Source: AWTP1-13 sp035714005 (lineage in GTDB: Bacteria; Pseudomonadota; Alphaproteobacteria; Rhizobiales; Hyphomicrobiaceae). From it: a stretch of DNA of 9,067 nucleotides. The stretch spans positions 1-9,067 of the forward strand of contig DASTMQ010000434.1 in the NCBI GenBank assembly GCA_035714005.1. Direction: 5' to 3'. The translations under genes were made by a program, and so were the position numbers. This document shows, one piece after another, positions 1 to 5,870 of this stretch (within the stretch, counting starts at the first letter, position 1; every line of letters starts with the position of its first letter). A model generated the notes under the pieces. That model saw nothing but the letters and a program-made list of their open reading frames with translations. It made no database searches and was not told the DNA's origin.

Positions 1-150
1 AGCGCGGCCGCGGCACAAAAACCTGAAACGACAAGAACCTTATGCATTTGGCGCCTCCCTGGAACCCAAGACCGCTTCTAGACCACGTGGCTGAACGGCT
101 GCCGCCAACTCTATTCGCCTGGCTCCGGTCTGCCAACGGCCAGGCTCAAG

Positions 151-183
151 GGCCCAGACCGCGCCGGGCGCGGGGTGCGGGCC
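151..183 (+). other. GC-rich nested hairpin upstream of rplS
   Basis: An outer stem GGCCC (151-155) with GGGCC (179-183) encloses an inner six-base stem CCGCGC (159-164) with GCGCGG (168-173) around a three-base loop. A run of A, not T, follows on the plus strand, so it does not look like a plus-strand intrinsic terminator. It may be part of the rplS leader RNA or simply a product of high GC content. Confidence 0.35.
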
Positions 184-269
184 GAAAAAATTGCCCGCTC
201 ACGGCCATCGACAAGGCAAGCGGTTCTGGGCTAGAACGCGCCCGATTTCCCACGACGCCCCCGCCGTCG

Positions 270-288
270 CCGCCCACGCCATGGGCGG
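270..288 (+). other. Seven-bp hairpin about 30 nt before the rplS start
   Basis: CCGCCCA (270-276) pairs perfectly with TGGGCGG (282-288) around a five-base loop. It ends 23 nt before the Shine-Dalgarno sequence of rplS. No T-run follows. A structure so near the translation start of a ribosomal protein gene could affect expression, but nothing in the sequence proves this. Confidence 0.3.
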
Positions 289-311
289 GGCTGGGAGCGG
301 TTGACGCAATT

Positions 312-316
312 GAGGA
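312..316 (+). promoter_or_regulatory. Ribosome binding site of rplS
   Basis: GAGGA lies four bases before the ATG at 321. It decides the start of rplS: the first residues from this ATG align with normal L19 N-termini, while the longer upstream open frame has no such site. Confidence 0.7.
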
Positions 317-320
317 CCCT

Positions 321-1037
321 ATGACCGTGATTTTGGAGCTCGAGCGCGAGCAGATCAGCGCCATCGTTGCCAAACGCTCCGTTCCCGAGTTTGGCCCCGG
401 CGACACCGTCAAGGTGATGGTCAAGGTCGTCGAAGGCATGGAGGTCGACCCCAAGGACAAAAAGAAGGCCAAGCCCGAGGAAAGCAAGGGCCCGGGCTTT
501 CGCCTACAGGCCTACGAGGGCGTCGTCATTGCGCGGTCGGGCAGCGGCATTAACGAAAGTTTCACGGTGCGCAAGATTTCCTACGGCGAGGGTGTCGAGC
601 GCGTCTTCCCCATCTATTCGCCCTACATCACCGAGATCGAGGTGCTGCGCCGCGGCAAGGTCCGCCGCGCCAAGCTTTATTACCTGCGCGGGCGCAGGGG
701 TAAATCGGCGCGCATCTTCGAGCGTACGGACGCCCGCGCTAAGCGCCTCAATGCGGCGTTCAAGGGCTTCAAGCGGCCGAAGGGCGAAGCCGATGACCTC
801 ACCAGGATCAAGGGGGTCGATCAAGCCTTGGCGGTTCGCCTCACTCAACTTGGCGCCATCAAATTCGAACAAATCGCCAATTTTTCCGACGATGACATTG
901 CCAATCTCGACGAGGCGCTAGCCTTGGGCGGGCGCATCGAGAAGGACGATTGGGTCGGTCAGGCGCAGAGCCTTGCAGCCGAGTCGGCGGCGGCCGAAGT
1001 GCCCGTCGCCGAGGATGGCAAGCCAAACAAGTCGTAA
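321..1037 (+). CDS. rplS: 50S ribosomal protein L19 with C-terminal helix-hairpin-helix-like extension
   Basis: L19 is a large-subunit protein at the 30S-50S interface. This one has 238 residues, about twice the usual 115-130. Residues 1-39 carry the L19 N-terminus, with PEFGPGDTVKV at 22-32. The hallmark stretches EGVVIA (66-71), FTVRKISYGEGVERVF (81-96) and RRAKLYYLRGRRGKSARI (115-132) identify the family. Two departures stand out. A lysine- and glutamate-rich insert of about 18 residues (about 40-58) lies where ordinary L19 runs straight from VVEG into the RLQAxEGVV strand. An added module (about 158-218) reads DDLTRIKGV, then FEQIANFSDDDIANLD, then GRIEKDDWVGQA; it resembles the helix-hairpin-helix module appended to alphaproteobacterial L21 and some other proteins. 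An acidic, alanine-rich tail ends the protein. The ATG at 321 is chosen for its GAGGA site and the L19 alignment. The next gene follows after about 84 nt. Confidence 0.95.
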   Translation: MTVILELEREQISAIVAKRSVPEFGPGDTVKVMVKVVEGMEVDPKDKKKAKPEESKGPGFRLQAYEGVVIARSGSGINESFTVRKISYGEGVERVFPIYSPYITEIEVLRRGKVRRAKLYYLRGRRGKSARIFERTDARAKRLNAAFKGFKRPKGEADDLTRIKGVDQALAVRLTQLGAIKFEQIANFSDDDIANLDEALALGGRIEKDDWVGQAQSLAAESAAAEVPVAEDGKPNKS

Positions 1038-1121
1038 GGCGACTTTGTCGGCTGTGGACCGCAGCAATTTGAGCTAAGCTTCCTCGCGGATCCTTGCTGC
1101 TTGACCGTTTCGGCCGCTCGC

Positions 1122-1805
1122 ATGCGCCGACGATTGATGTTTGCCGATCGTGCCGAAGCCGGCCTCTTGCTGGCGGCGCAATTGAAAGCACTTGGGCTCG
1201 ATCACCCGGTTGTCTTTGCCTTGCCGCGGGGGGGCGTGCCGATCGGGGCTGAGGTGGCGCGTTCGCTCGCCGCCCCGCTCGACCTCGTTTTCGCGCGCAA
1301 GCTGGGGGCGCCACAGCAGCCGGAGCTCGCGATCGGCGCGGTGGCGGGCGTCATCGCCGCGCCCGAAATCGTGCTCAATCGGCAGCTGATCGCCAGCCTC
1401 GGACTGAGCGAGGAATTCATCTTGCAAAGCGCGCAACGCGAGTTGGCTGTGATCGAGCGCCAGCGAGCCCGCTACGCGGCCGTGCGCCCGAGATTGAGCC
1501 CCGAGCAGCCGACCGCTATCGTCGTCGACGACGGGGTGGCAACGGGAATGACCATGCAGGCCGCGTTGCGCCATCTGCGGTCCGCGCAGCCGACCCGTTT
1601 GATCGCGGCAACGCCGGTGGCGGCGCGCGCGGCGGCCCACATGCTGCAACGGGAAGCGGATCAAGCCGTGCTGCTGAGCGTCCCGCGCCGCTTTGGTTCG
1701 GTGGGTGGGTTCTACCGCAGCTTTACACAAGTGAGCGATGAGGAAGTCGTCGCCCTGCTCGGGGCCTGCAACGGCCGGTCGGCGGCATGGGGGGGAGCCT
1801 GTTGA
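1122..1805 (+). CDS. Predicted phosphoribosyltransferase (COG1926-like)
   Basis: This is a type I phosphoribosyltransferase-fold protein of about 227 residues. The PRPP-binding loop is clear at about 134-145, with the two acidic residues D136-D137 followed by GVATG. The N-terminal ALPRGGVPIGAEVA stretch (33-46) and the C-terminal FYRSFTQVSDEEVVALL (198-213) are typical of the predicted phosphoribosyltransferase family that often stands alone and has no firmly known substrate. The fold binds PRPP or phosphoribosylated ligands; the reaction cannot be told from the sequence. The start is uncertain. ATG 1122 is used, but ATG 1137, giving MFADRAEAG, fits the family N-terminus equally well, TTG 1101 is also in frame, and none has a good ribosome binding site. 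About 14 residues beyond the family core end the protein. It lies 84 nt downstream of rplS on the same strand, so it may be co-transcribed. Confidence 0.85.
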   Translation: MRRRLMFADRAEAGLLLAAQLKALGLDHPVVFALPRGGVPIGAEVARSLAAPLDLVFARKLGAPQQPELAIGAVAGVIAAPEIVLNRQLIASLGLSEEFILQSAQRELAVIERQRARYAAVRPRLSPEQPTAIVVDDGVATGMTMQAALRHLRSAQPTRLIAATPVAARAAAHMLQREADQAVLLSVPRRFGSVGGFYRSFTQVSDEEVVALLGACNGRSAAWGGAC

Positions 1806-1836
1806 GGCTTGCGCGCGCGGGGCCTGGCCAAGCCTC
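1804..1836. terminator. Possible bidirectional hairpin between convergent genes
   Basis: GAGGCTTG (1804-1811) pairs perfectly with CAAGCCTC (1829-1836), and the 17-nt loop contains a further GGCC-tGGCC inverted repeat. The stem begins inside the stop codon of the phosphoribosyltransferase gene and lies in the gap facing the convergent dehalogenase gene. No T-run follows on either strand, so intrinsic termination is unproven. Confidence 0.4.
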
Positions 1837-1868
1837 GCCGCCGCCTGTTTGCGGGCCGTGCTCGGCGT

Positions 1869-2531
1869 TCAGCCCGCGCCCGCCAGCATGCCGCGCAGGT
1901 CGCCTGCGACCCGATCCGGAGCCAGCTCGGGGTACTCCTCGGGTGCGCCCGTCCGGTTGACCCAGACGCAGTAAAAACCGAAGGCTTTGGCGCCGGCAAT
2001 GTCCCAACGATTGGACGATTGGAAGGAAATCTCCTGCGGCCGGCAACCAAAGTGATCGCAGGCAAGCTGGTAGACCGGCGGTGCCGGTTTGAAGCAGCCG
2101 ACCGCGGCGACCGACAGCACCGCGTCGAACACGCCGTTGAAGCCGGCGGCGGCCGTGGCGTCGGCGAGCATGTCCGGGTCGCCGTTTGACAGGATGGCGA
2201 GGAGCGCGCCCTTCTGCTTGAGCGCGCGCAGCACTTGCCCAACCTCCGGATAGGGCGGCATGGTACGGTAGGTTGCCAGTAGCGCGGCCCGCACCTCAGC
2301 GCCGACCGGCACCCCCGTTGCCGCGATGGCAAAATCGAGACTGCGCTCCGCCAGTCGCCAGAACGTCGCGGGTGTGCGCGTGAGGCTGTAATGCCAAGTG
2401 TATTCGATGTGCTTGCTGCGCCAGGTGTCGGAGAGCCGTCGCCATTTGGGGCCGATCGCGGTCTGGTAGCGCTCGGCGGCGGCATGCAGATTGAAAAGCG
2501 TGCCGTAGGCGTCGAATACGTAGCGCTGCAT
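1869..2531 (-). CDS. (S)-2-haloacid dehalogenase, type II (HAD superfamily)
   Basis: This cytosolic enzyme hydrolyses the carbon-halogen bond of short 2-haloalkanoic acids, giving 2-hydroxy acids with inverted configuration. The 220-residue length fits the family. The full set of L-DEX-type active-site residues seems present with a constant offset: nucleophile D7 and T11 in DAYGTLF, R38 in the WRSKHIEYTW stretch, S115-N116 in ILSNGD, K148 in FKPAPPVY, Y154, and S172, N174 and D177 in SSNRWDIAG. The SSN-WD motif and the HIEYTW stretch separate it from generic HAD phosphatases. The ATG lies 2 nt after the stop of the dehydrogenase gene, so translation is probably coupled, and its own ribosome binding site is poor. 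Actual halogenated substrates cannot be known; some family members act on native metabolites. The gene is last in its run and faces the phosphoribosyltransferase gene. Confidence 0.9.
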   Translation of the reverse strand: MQRYVFDAYGTLFNLHAAAERYQTAIGPKWRRLSDTWRSKHIEYTWHYSLTRTPATFWRLAERSLDFAIAATGVPVGAEVRAALLATYRTMPPYPEVGQVLRALKQKGALLAILSNGDPDMLADATAAAGFNGVFDAVLSVAAVGCFKPAPPVYQLACDHFGCRPQEISFQSSNRWDIAGAKAFGFYCVWVNRTGAPEEYPELAPDRVAGDLRGMLAGAG

Positions 2532-2533
2532 CG

Positions 2534-3424
2534 CTATTGGCCGCCTTTGCCGCGGATGAGGTGAATGATGCCGGAAAAATCCGTGCCCCCCTCACCCCAG
2601 GCGTTGTGCAGGCCATAAAGTTGCGTTGCCGCCGCGCCCATCGGGGTTGACGCATCCGCCTCCGCGGCGGCCGCTTGGGCGAGCTTCAGATCCTTGAGCA
2701 TCAACGCGCTGGCAAAGCCGGGTTTGTAGTTGTTGTTGGCCGGCGACGACGGCACCAAGCCGGGCACGGGACAATAGCTGGTCAGCGCCCAGGATTGGCC
2801 CGACGAGGCGGCGGCGACGTCAAACAGCGCTTTGGGCGACAGGCCCAGCTTTTCGGCCAGCGTGAAGGCTTCGCTGACGCCGATCATATTGATGCCGAGC
2901 ATCATGTTGTTACAAATCTTGGCGGCTTGGCCGGCGCCAGCCTCGCCGCAATGGATGACGCGCCGGCCCATGCTTTCCAAGATCGGCTTGGCCGCGGCAA
3001 AGGCTGCCTCCGCGCCCCCTGCCATGAAGGTCAGCGTCGCGGCCTCCGCGCCGCTGACGCCGCCGGAGACCGGCGCGTCCAGTGAAGCCATGCCGGCCTG
3101 GCTCGCGAGCCGATGCGCCGCGCGGGCCGACGTCACATCGATGGTCGAGGAATCGATGAAGAGCGTGCCGGGTTTGGCCGCCTTCAGCACGCCGCCGCCG
3201 TAAACCGTTAGTACCTGCTTGCCGGCTGGAAGCATGGTGACGACCATATCGGCGCCCTTGGCGGCATGCTCGGCCGAGGACTGAGCCTTGACGCCGCGGT
3301 CGGCGGCTCGCGCCAAATTTTCTGCTACCAGATCGAAGCCCGCCACCGCGTGGCCGGCCTTGACGAGGTTGCCCGCCATCGGCAGCCCCATGTTGCCCAA
3401 TCCGATGAAGCCGATGTTGGCCAT
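2534..3424 (-). CDS. mmsB: 3-hydroxyisobutyrate dehydrogenase family protein
   Basis: This enzyme oxidises 3-hydroxyisobutyrate to methylmalonate semialdehyde with NAD+, a step of valine breakdown towards propionyl-CoA. At 296 residues it has normal family length. It opens with the dinucleotide-binding motif GLGNMG (8-13); D31 ends the second strand, which favours NAD over NADP. The substrate-binding signature DAPVSGG is at 116-122. The catalytic lysine lies in GQAAKICNN (K169, with N173 next). The C-terminal helical domain carries YKPGFASALMLKDLKLA (233-249), typical of true 3-hydroxyisobutyrate dehydrogenases rather than tartronate semialdehyde reductases. The start has an excellent GGAGGA site. 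The dehalogenase gene follows after 2 nt, and the exporter permease ends 69 nt upstream. Other valine-pathway genes such as mmsA or an acyl-CoA dehydrogenase are not in the window, so a related beta-hydroxyacid substrate remains possible. Confidence 0.9.
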   Translation of the reverse strand: MANIGFIGLGNMGLPMAGNLVKAGHAVAGFDLVAENLARAADRGVKAQSSAEHAAKGADMVVTMLPAGKQVLTVYGGGVLKAAKPGTLFIDSSTIDVTSARAAHRLASQAGMASLDAPVSGGVSGAEAATLTFMAGGAEAAFAAAKPILESMGRRVIHCGEAGAGQAAKICNNMMLGINMIGVSEAFTLAEKLGLSPKALFDVAAASSGQSWALTSYCPVPGLVPSSPANNNYKPGFASALMLKDLKLAQAAAAEADASTPMGAAATQLYGLHNAWGEGGTDFSGIIHLIRGKGGQ

Positions 3425-3428
3425 GGGG

Positions 3429-3435
3429 TTCCTCC
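3429..3435 (-). promoter_or_regulatory. Strong ribosome binding site of the dehydrogenase gene
   Basis: On the minus strand GGAGGAA precedes the ATG by four bases, close to the ideal Shine-Dalgarno sequence. It is the strongest such site in the four-gene minus-strand run. It suggests that the dehydrogenase-dehalogenase pair can be translated well on its own and not only by coupling to the exporter genes. Confidence 0.7.
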
Positions 3436-3464
3436 GTTACGCCACCGTTTGGACGTTACGCACC
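3436..3464. repeat. Short direct repeat in front of the dehydrogenase gene
   Basis: GTTACGCCACC (3436-3446) recurs as GTTACGCACC (3455-3464), with one base missing, at a 19-bp spacing. It lies directly upstream of the Shine-Dalgarno site, in the 69-nt gap after the permease gene. It could be a pair of operator half-sites, but two short imperfect copies may arise by chance. Confidence 0.3.
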
Positions 3465-3493
3465 TTTATACCCCTCCGCCAGCCTTCGTTGGC

Positions 3494-4255
3494 CTAGCTC
3501 TTCAGCCGGTAGCCGGTGCGGAAGATCCACCAGACCAGCCCCAGACAGAGCGTCGTAAACAGGGCGGCCGCGGCCAAGCTGAGGCCCACGTTCACATCGG
3601 CGATGCTGTAGAAACTCCAGCGAAAGCCGCTGATCAGATAGACGATGGGATTGAACAGGCTGATGCTGTGCCAGACCGGCGGCAGCACCTGGATGGAGTA
3701 AAAGCTACCACCCAAAAACGTGAGCGGGGTGATGATCAAGAGCGGGATCACCTGCAGCTTTTCAAAGCCGTCCGCCCACACGCCGATGATGAACCCGAAC
3801 AGGCTGAAACTGACCGCCGTCAGGATCAGGAAGCCGGCCATCGCCACGGGGTGATCGATGCGTATCGGCACGAAGAATCCCGCCGTCAGCAGGATGATAA
3901 GCCCCAAAATGATGGATTTGGTGGCGGCGGCCCCGACGTAGCCCAGCACGATCTCCAGATAGGAGATCGGTGCCGACAACAGTTCGTAGATGGTGCCGAC
4001 GAACTTCGGAAAGTAGATGCCGAAGGACGCATTGGCCGTACTTTGGGTCAGCAGCATCATCATGATAAGGCCCGGCACAATAAAAGCGCCATAACTCACG
4101 CCCTCGATCTCGCTAATGCGCGAGCCGATGGCAGCCCCGAAGACGACGAAATAGAGCGAGGTTGAGATCACCGGCGAGACGATGCTCTGCAGCAAGGTGC
4201 GACCGGTGCGCGCCATTTCAAAGGTATAGATGGCCCATACTGCCCGCCAGTTCAT
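3494..4255 (-). CDS. ABC-2 type transporter permease (YadH-like)
   Basis: This is the inner-membrane subunit of an ABC exporter, which would dimerise and pair with the ATPase encoded just upstream. The 253 residues show about six hydrophobic segments, at roughly 22-42, 55-75, 105-128, 138-160, 168-190 and 222-246. The ABC-2 family signature lies near 180-212, with FLGGSFYSIQVLPPVWH followed by NPIVYLISGFRW. Length and pattern are close to E. coli YadH (256 residues) and the wider NodJ/YadH group. The substrate is unknown; the family includes polysaccharide, lipid and drug exporters. The ATG overlaps the ATPase stop codon as ATGA, a classic sign of translational coupling and stoichiometric production. 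Confidence 0.9.
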   Translation of the reverse strand: MNWRAVWAIYTFEMARTGRTLLQSIVSPVISTSLYFVVFGAAIGSRISEIEGVSYGAFIVPGLIMMMLLTQSTANASFGIYFPKFVGTIYELLSAPISYLEIVLGYVGAAATKSIILGLIILLTAGFFVPIRIDHPVAMAGFLILTAVSFSLFGFIIGVWADGFEKLQVIPLLIITPLTFLGGSFYSIQVLPPVWHSISLFNPIVYLISGFRWSFYSIADVNVGLSLAAAALFTTLCLGLVWWIFRTGYRLKS

Positions 4256-5178
4256 TGGCCGCGCCTCACCAGATCGACGAAGATGTCCTCAAGCGAGCTT
4301 TGCCTGGTGTTGAGGTCGCGGAAGCGGATGCCGGCCTCGTGCAAAGTCCGAAGCAATGCCGTAATCCCGGTGCGCTCGGCCTGGGTGTCGTAGGTGTAGA
4401 CCAATTCGCGACCCTCGTTGGCGAGAGCAAGGTGGCGGCCGGCCAGCTGAGCCGGGATCGCATCGAGCTGCTCAAGCAGGTGTAGCGTCAGCTGTTTCTT
4501 GCCGAGTTTGCGCATCAGCTCGACCTTGTCTTCGACCAGGATGAGTTCGCCTTTGCTGATGATGCCGATGCGGTCGGCCATCAGCTCGGCTTCCTCGATG
4601 TAGTGGGTGGTGAGGATGATTGTGACGCCGGCGTCGCTGAGGGCCCGCACCACCCCCCACATATCCTTGCGCAGTTCGACGTCGACGCCGGCAGTCGGTT
4701 CATCCAGGAACAGGATCTTGGGCTCGTGGGCAAGCGCCTTGGCGATCATCACTCGGCGCTTCATGCCGCCGGAAAGCGTCATGATCTTGTTATCTTTTTT
4801 GTCCCATAGGGACAGATCCTTCAGCACCTTGCCGAGGTAGGTGGGAGCGGCGGGCCTGCCCCACAGTCCGCGGCTGAAGCAGACCGTGGCCCAGACCGAT
4901 TCGAAGGCGTCGGTGGTGAGCTCCTGCGGCACCAGACCGATCAGCGCGCGCACGGCCCGATAATGCCGGACGATGTCGAGCCCGTTGACGCTGACCCGGC
5001 CTTGGCTGGCGTTGGCGATGCCGCAGATGATGTTGATCAAGGTGGTCTTGCCCGCCCCATTGGGGCCGAGCAGGGCGAAGATCTCGCCCTGCCGAATTTC
5101 GAGATTGACGCGCCTGAGGGCTTGGAACCCCGAGGCATAGGTCTTCGACAGATCGACCACGGAAATGACCGGATGCAT
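4252..5178 (-). CDS. ABC transporter ATP-binding protein (YadG-like)
   Basis: This cytosolic nucleotide-binding subunit powers the neighbouring ABC-2 permease. All ATPase motifs are intact: Walker A GPNGAGKTT (38-46), Q-loop Q85, signature LSGGM (135-139), Walker B ILFLDE (155-160) with catalytic E160, D-loop GVD (164-166) and H-loop H192. A roughly 90-residue C-terminal part follows the core, as usual for exporters of this type. From the ATG at 5178 the protein has 308 residues, from recall the same length as E. coli YadG. The frame stays open for 34 more codons to 5280, but those residues are basic, unlike the family, and carry no known motif. The chosen start has no clear Shine-Dalgarno site, which leaves some doubt. 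Its stop overlaps the permease start by 4 nt. Confidence 0.93.
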   Translation of the reverse strand: MHPVISVVDLSKTYASGFQALRRVNLEIRQGEIFALLGPNGAGKTTLINIICGIANASQGRVSVNGLDIVRHYRAVRALIGLVPQELTTDAFESVWATVCFSRGLWGRPAAPTYLGKVLKDLSLWDKKDNKIMTLSGGMKRRVMIAKALAHEPKILFLDEPTAGVDVELRKDMWGVVRALSDAGVTIILTTHYIEEAELMADRIGIISKGELILVEDKVELMRKLGKKQLTLHLLEQLDAIPAQLAGRHLALANEGRELVYTYDTQAERTGITALLRTLHEAGIRFRDLNTRQSSLEDIFVDLVRRGQ

Positions 5179-5416
5179 GGCGGGAGATATTGGCTTGCTC
5201 CTAGGGCGTTTGGCGGCGCCGGTCCAACGGCCACTTGCGCGACATCGAGCTTGGCGCCCGCCGGCATCGAGCGCCGGCAATGGTGTGCCATGGGCCGGCG
5301 GCGAACCCTGCGCCGCAGCGCGCGTGCGGCGACAGCAACGCTTTCTTCACCGCATTGGGTGGAGAGTGCAAGCGGCCCGGCAAACGGTTTGGCAAGGGCA
5401 ATGGATCTTCCTCGCG
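5179..5416. other. Divergent intergenic region
   Basis: This 238-nt gap separates the minus-strand exporter run from the plus-strand small-protein gene and should hold promoters for both. I could not identify convincing -35 and -10 boxes or a regulator site. Open frames cross it on the plus strand, in frame with the small protein and in another frame, but their residues look like high-GC background. Confidence 0.5.
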
Positions 5417-5785
5417 ATGAAGCCCGTCGTTTTATTCCTGGCGCTGCTGGCGGCGGCTAAGCTTGGGCACCAAGAATACCTCTTCAGGACCGGGACCAGG
5501 GACGCTATCCTCGGTGCCTACCGGGAACATGCGACCGAAGCGTGTCAGCACCAGGCGCGTGGTTTGGCTCCGGGTATGCCCGCGCAGGCCTGGGCCAGTC
5601 CGGCCACCATCCAATTGGTCATTGGCAACACTAGCCTCGACGTCAACCTGTGGCAGGTCGACAACGCCCTATGGAGCGCCCGCTACCGCAACCCCTATTT
5701 GCTCCTGACCGCCGGCCAGCATTCGGGCACGATCTGGTGCGAGTATGACATTCTCAACGCCGCGGCGTCCGTGCACCGGCCGTGA
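5417..5785 (+). CDS. Uncharacterised small protein with N-terminal signal or membrane anchor
   Basis: I do not recognise a named family. The 122-residue product starts MKPVVLFLALLAAAKLG, a short basic start and a hydrophobic stretch (3-14) that would act as a signal peptide or membrane anchor, so the rest is probably periplasmic. The mature part has a helical-looking segment (27-47), then a strand-rich segment with IQLVIG (65-70), VNLWQVDNALW (76-86), PYLLLTAG (93-100) and GTIWCEYD (104-111). Only two cysteines occur (C43, C108), which could form a disulfide bond. The frame is open back to 5165, but the ATG at 5417 gives the only sensible N-terminus; its ribosome binding site is weak. A hairpin starts at its stop codon, and a membrane-protein gene follows 85 nt later on the same strand. 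Confidence 0.7.
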   Translation: MKPVVLFLALLAAAKLGHQEYLFRTGTRDAILGAYREHATEACQHQARGLAPGMPAQAWASPATIQLVIGNTSLDVNLWQVDNALWSARYRNPYLLLTAGQHSGTIWCEYDILNAAASVHRP

Positions 5786-5810
5786 GGCGCGCGCCATTGG
5801 CGCAGGCCTC
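5784..5810 (+). terminator. Hairpin beginning at the stop codon of the small-protein gene
   Basis: GAGGC (5784-5788) pairs with GCCTC (5806-5810), and after a 2-by-2 internal loop GCGCC (5791-5795) pairs with GGCGC (5799-5803) around an ATT loop. Only TT follows directly, so if it terminates at all it is a weak intrinsic terminator or attenuator before the next gene. Like the hairpin at 1804, it opens with GAGGC inside a TGA stop. Confidence 0.4.
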
Positions 5811-5870
5811 TTGAACTCGCCGAGGCGATGCCGCTAACTGGGGCCGAGGCAGCGCAGGGGGAAGCCGGCC

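Larger units (their letters stand above)
1..320. other. Region without supported gene; possible rplS leader
   Basis: I see no convincing gene here. The rplS frame stays open upstream to about position 42, but the predicted residues are proline- and arginine-rich, match no L19 N-terminus, and lack a ribosome binding site at the far start. The region holds two GC-rich hairpins, at about 151-183 and 270-288, and an A-run at 184-189. In many proteobacteria trmD lies directly before rplS. Short open frames enter from the left edge and end at about 24-26, 79-81 and 92-94, and any of these could be the tail of an upstream gene, but none is recognisable. No promoter with clear -35 and -10 boxes could be picked out. 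Confidence 0.5.

Noticed and set aside
42..320. In-frame upstream extension of rplS adding 93 residues
   Set aside because: The residues are proline- and arginine-rich background unlike any L19 N-terminus, and the ATG at 321 has its own ribosome binding site.
1042..1054. Weak hairpin CGAC-TTT-GTCG after rplS
   Set aside because: A four-base-pair stem without a T-run is too weak to call a terminator.
3266..4165. A 299-codon plus-strand open frame
   Set aside because: It is antisense to the well-supported dehydrogenase and permease genes and spans the gap between them. Its composition is that of a high-GC shadow frame, with no domain motif.
5179..5280. Upstream extension of the ABC ATPase by 34 codons
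   Set aside because: The added residues are basic and unlike the family, while the ATG at 5178 gives the expected YadG-type length and N-terminus.
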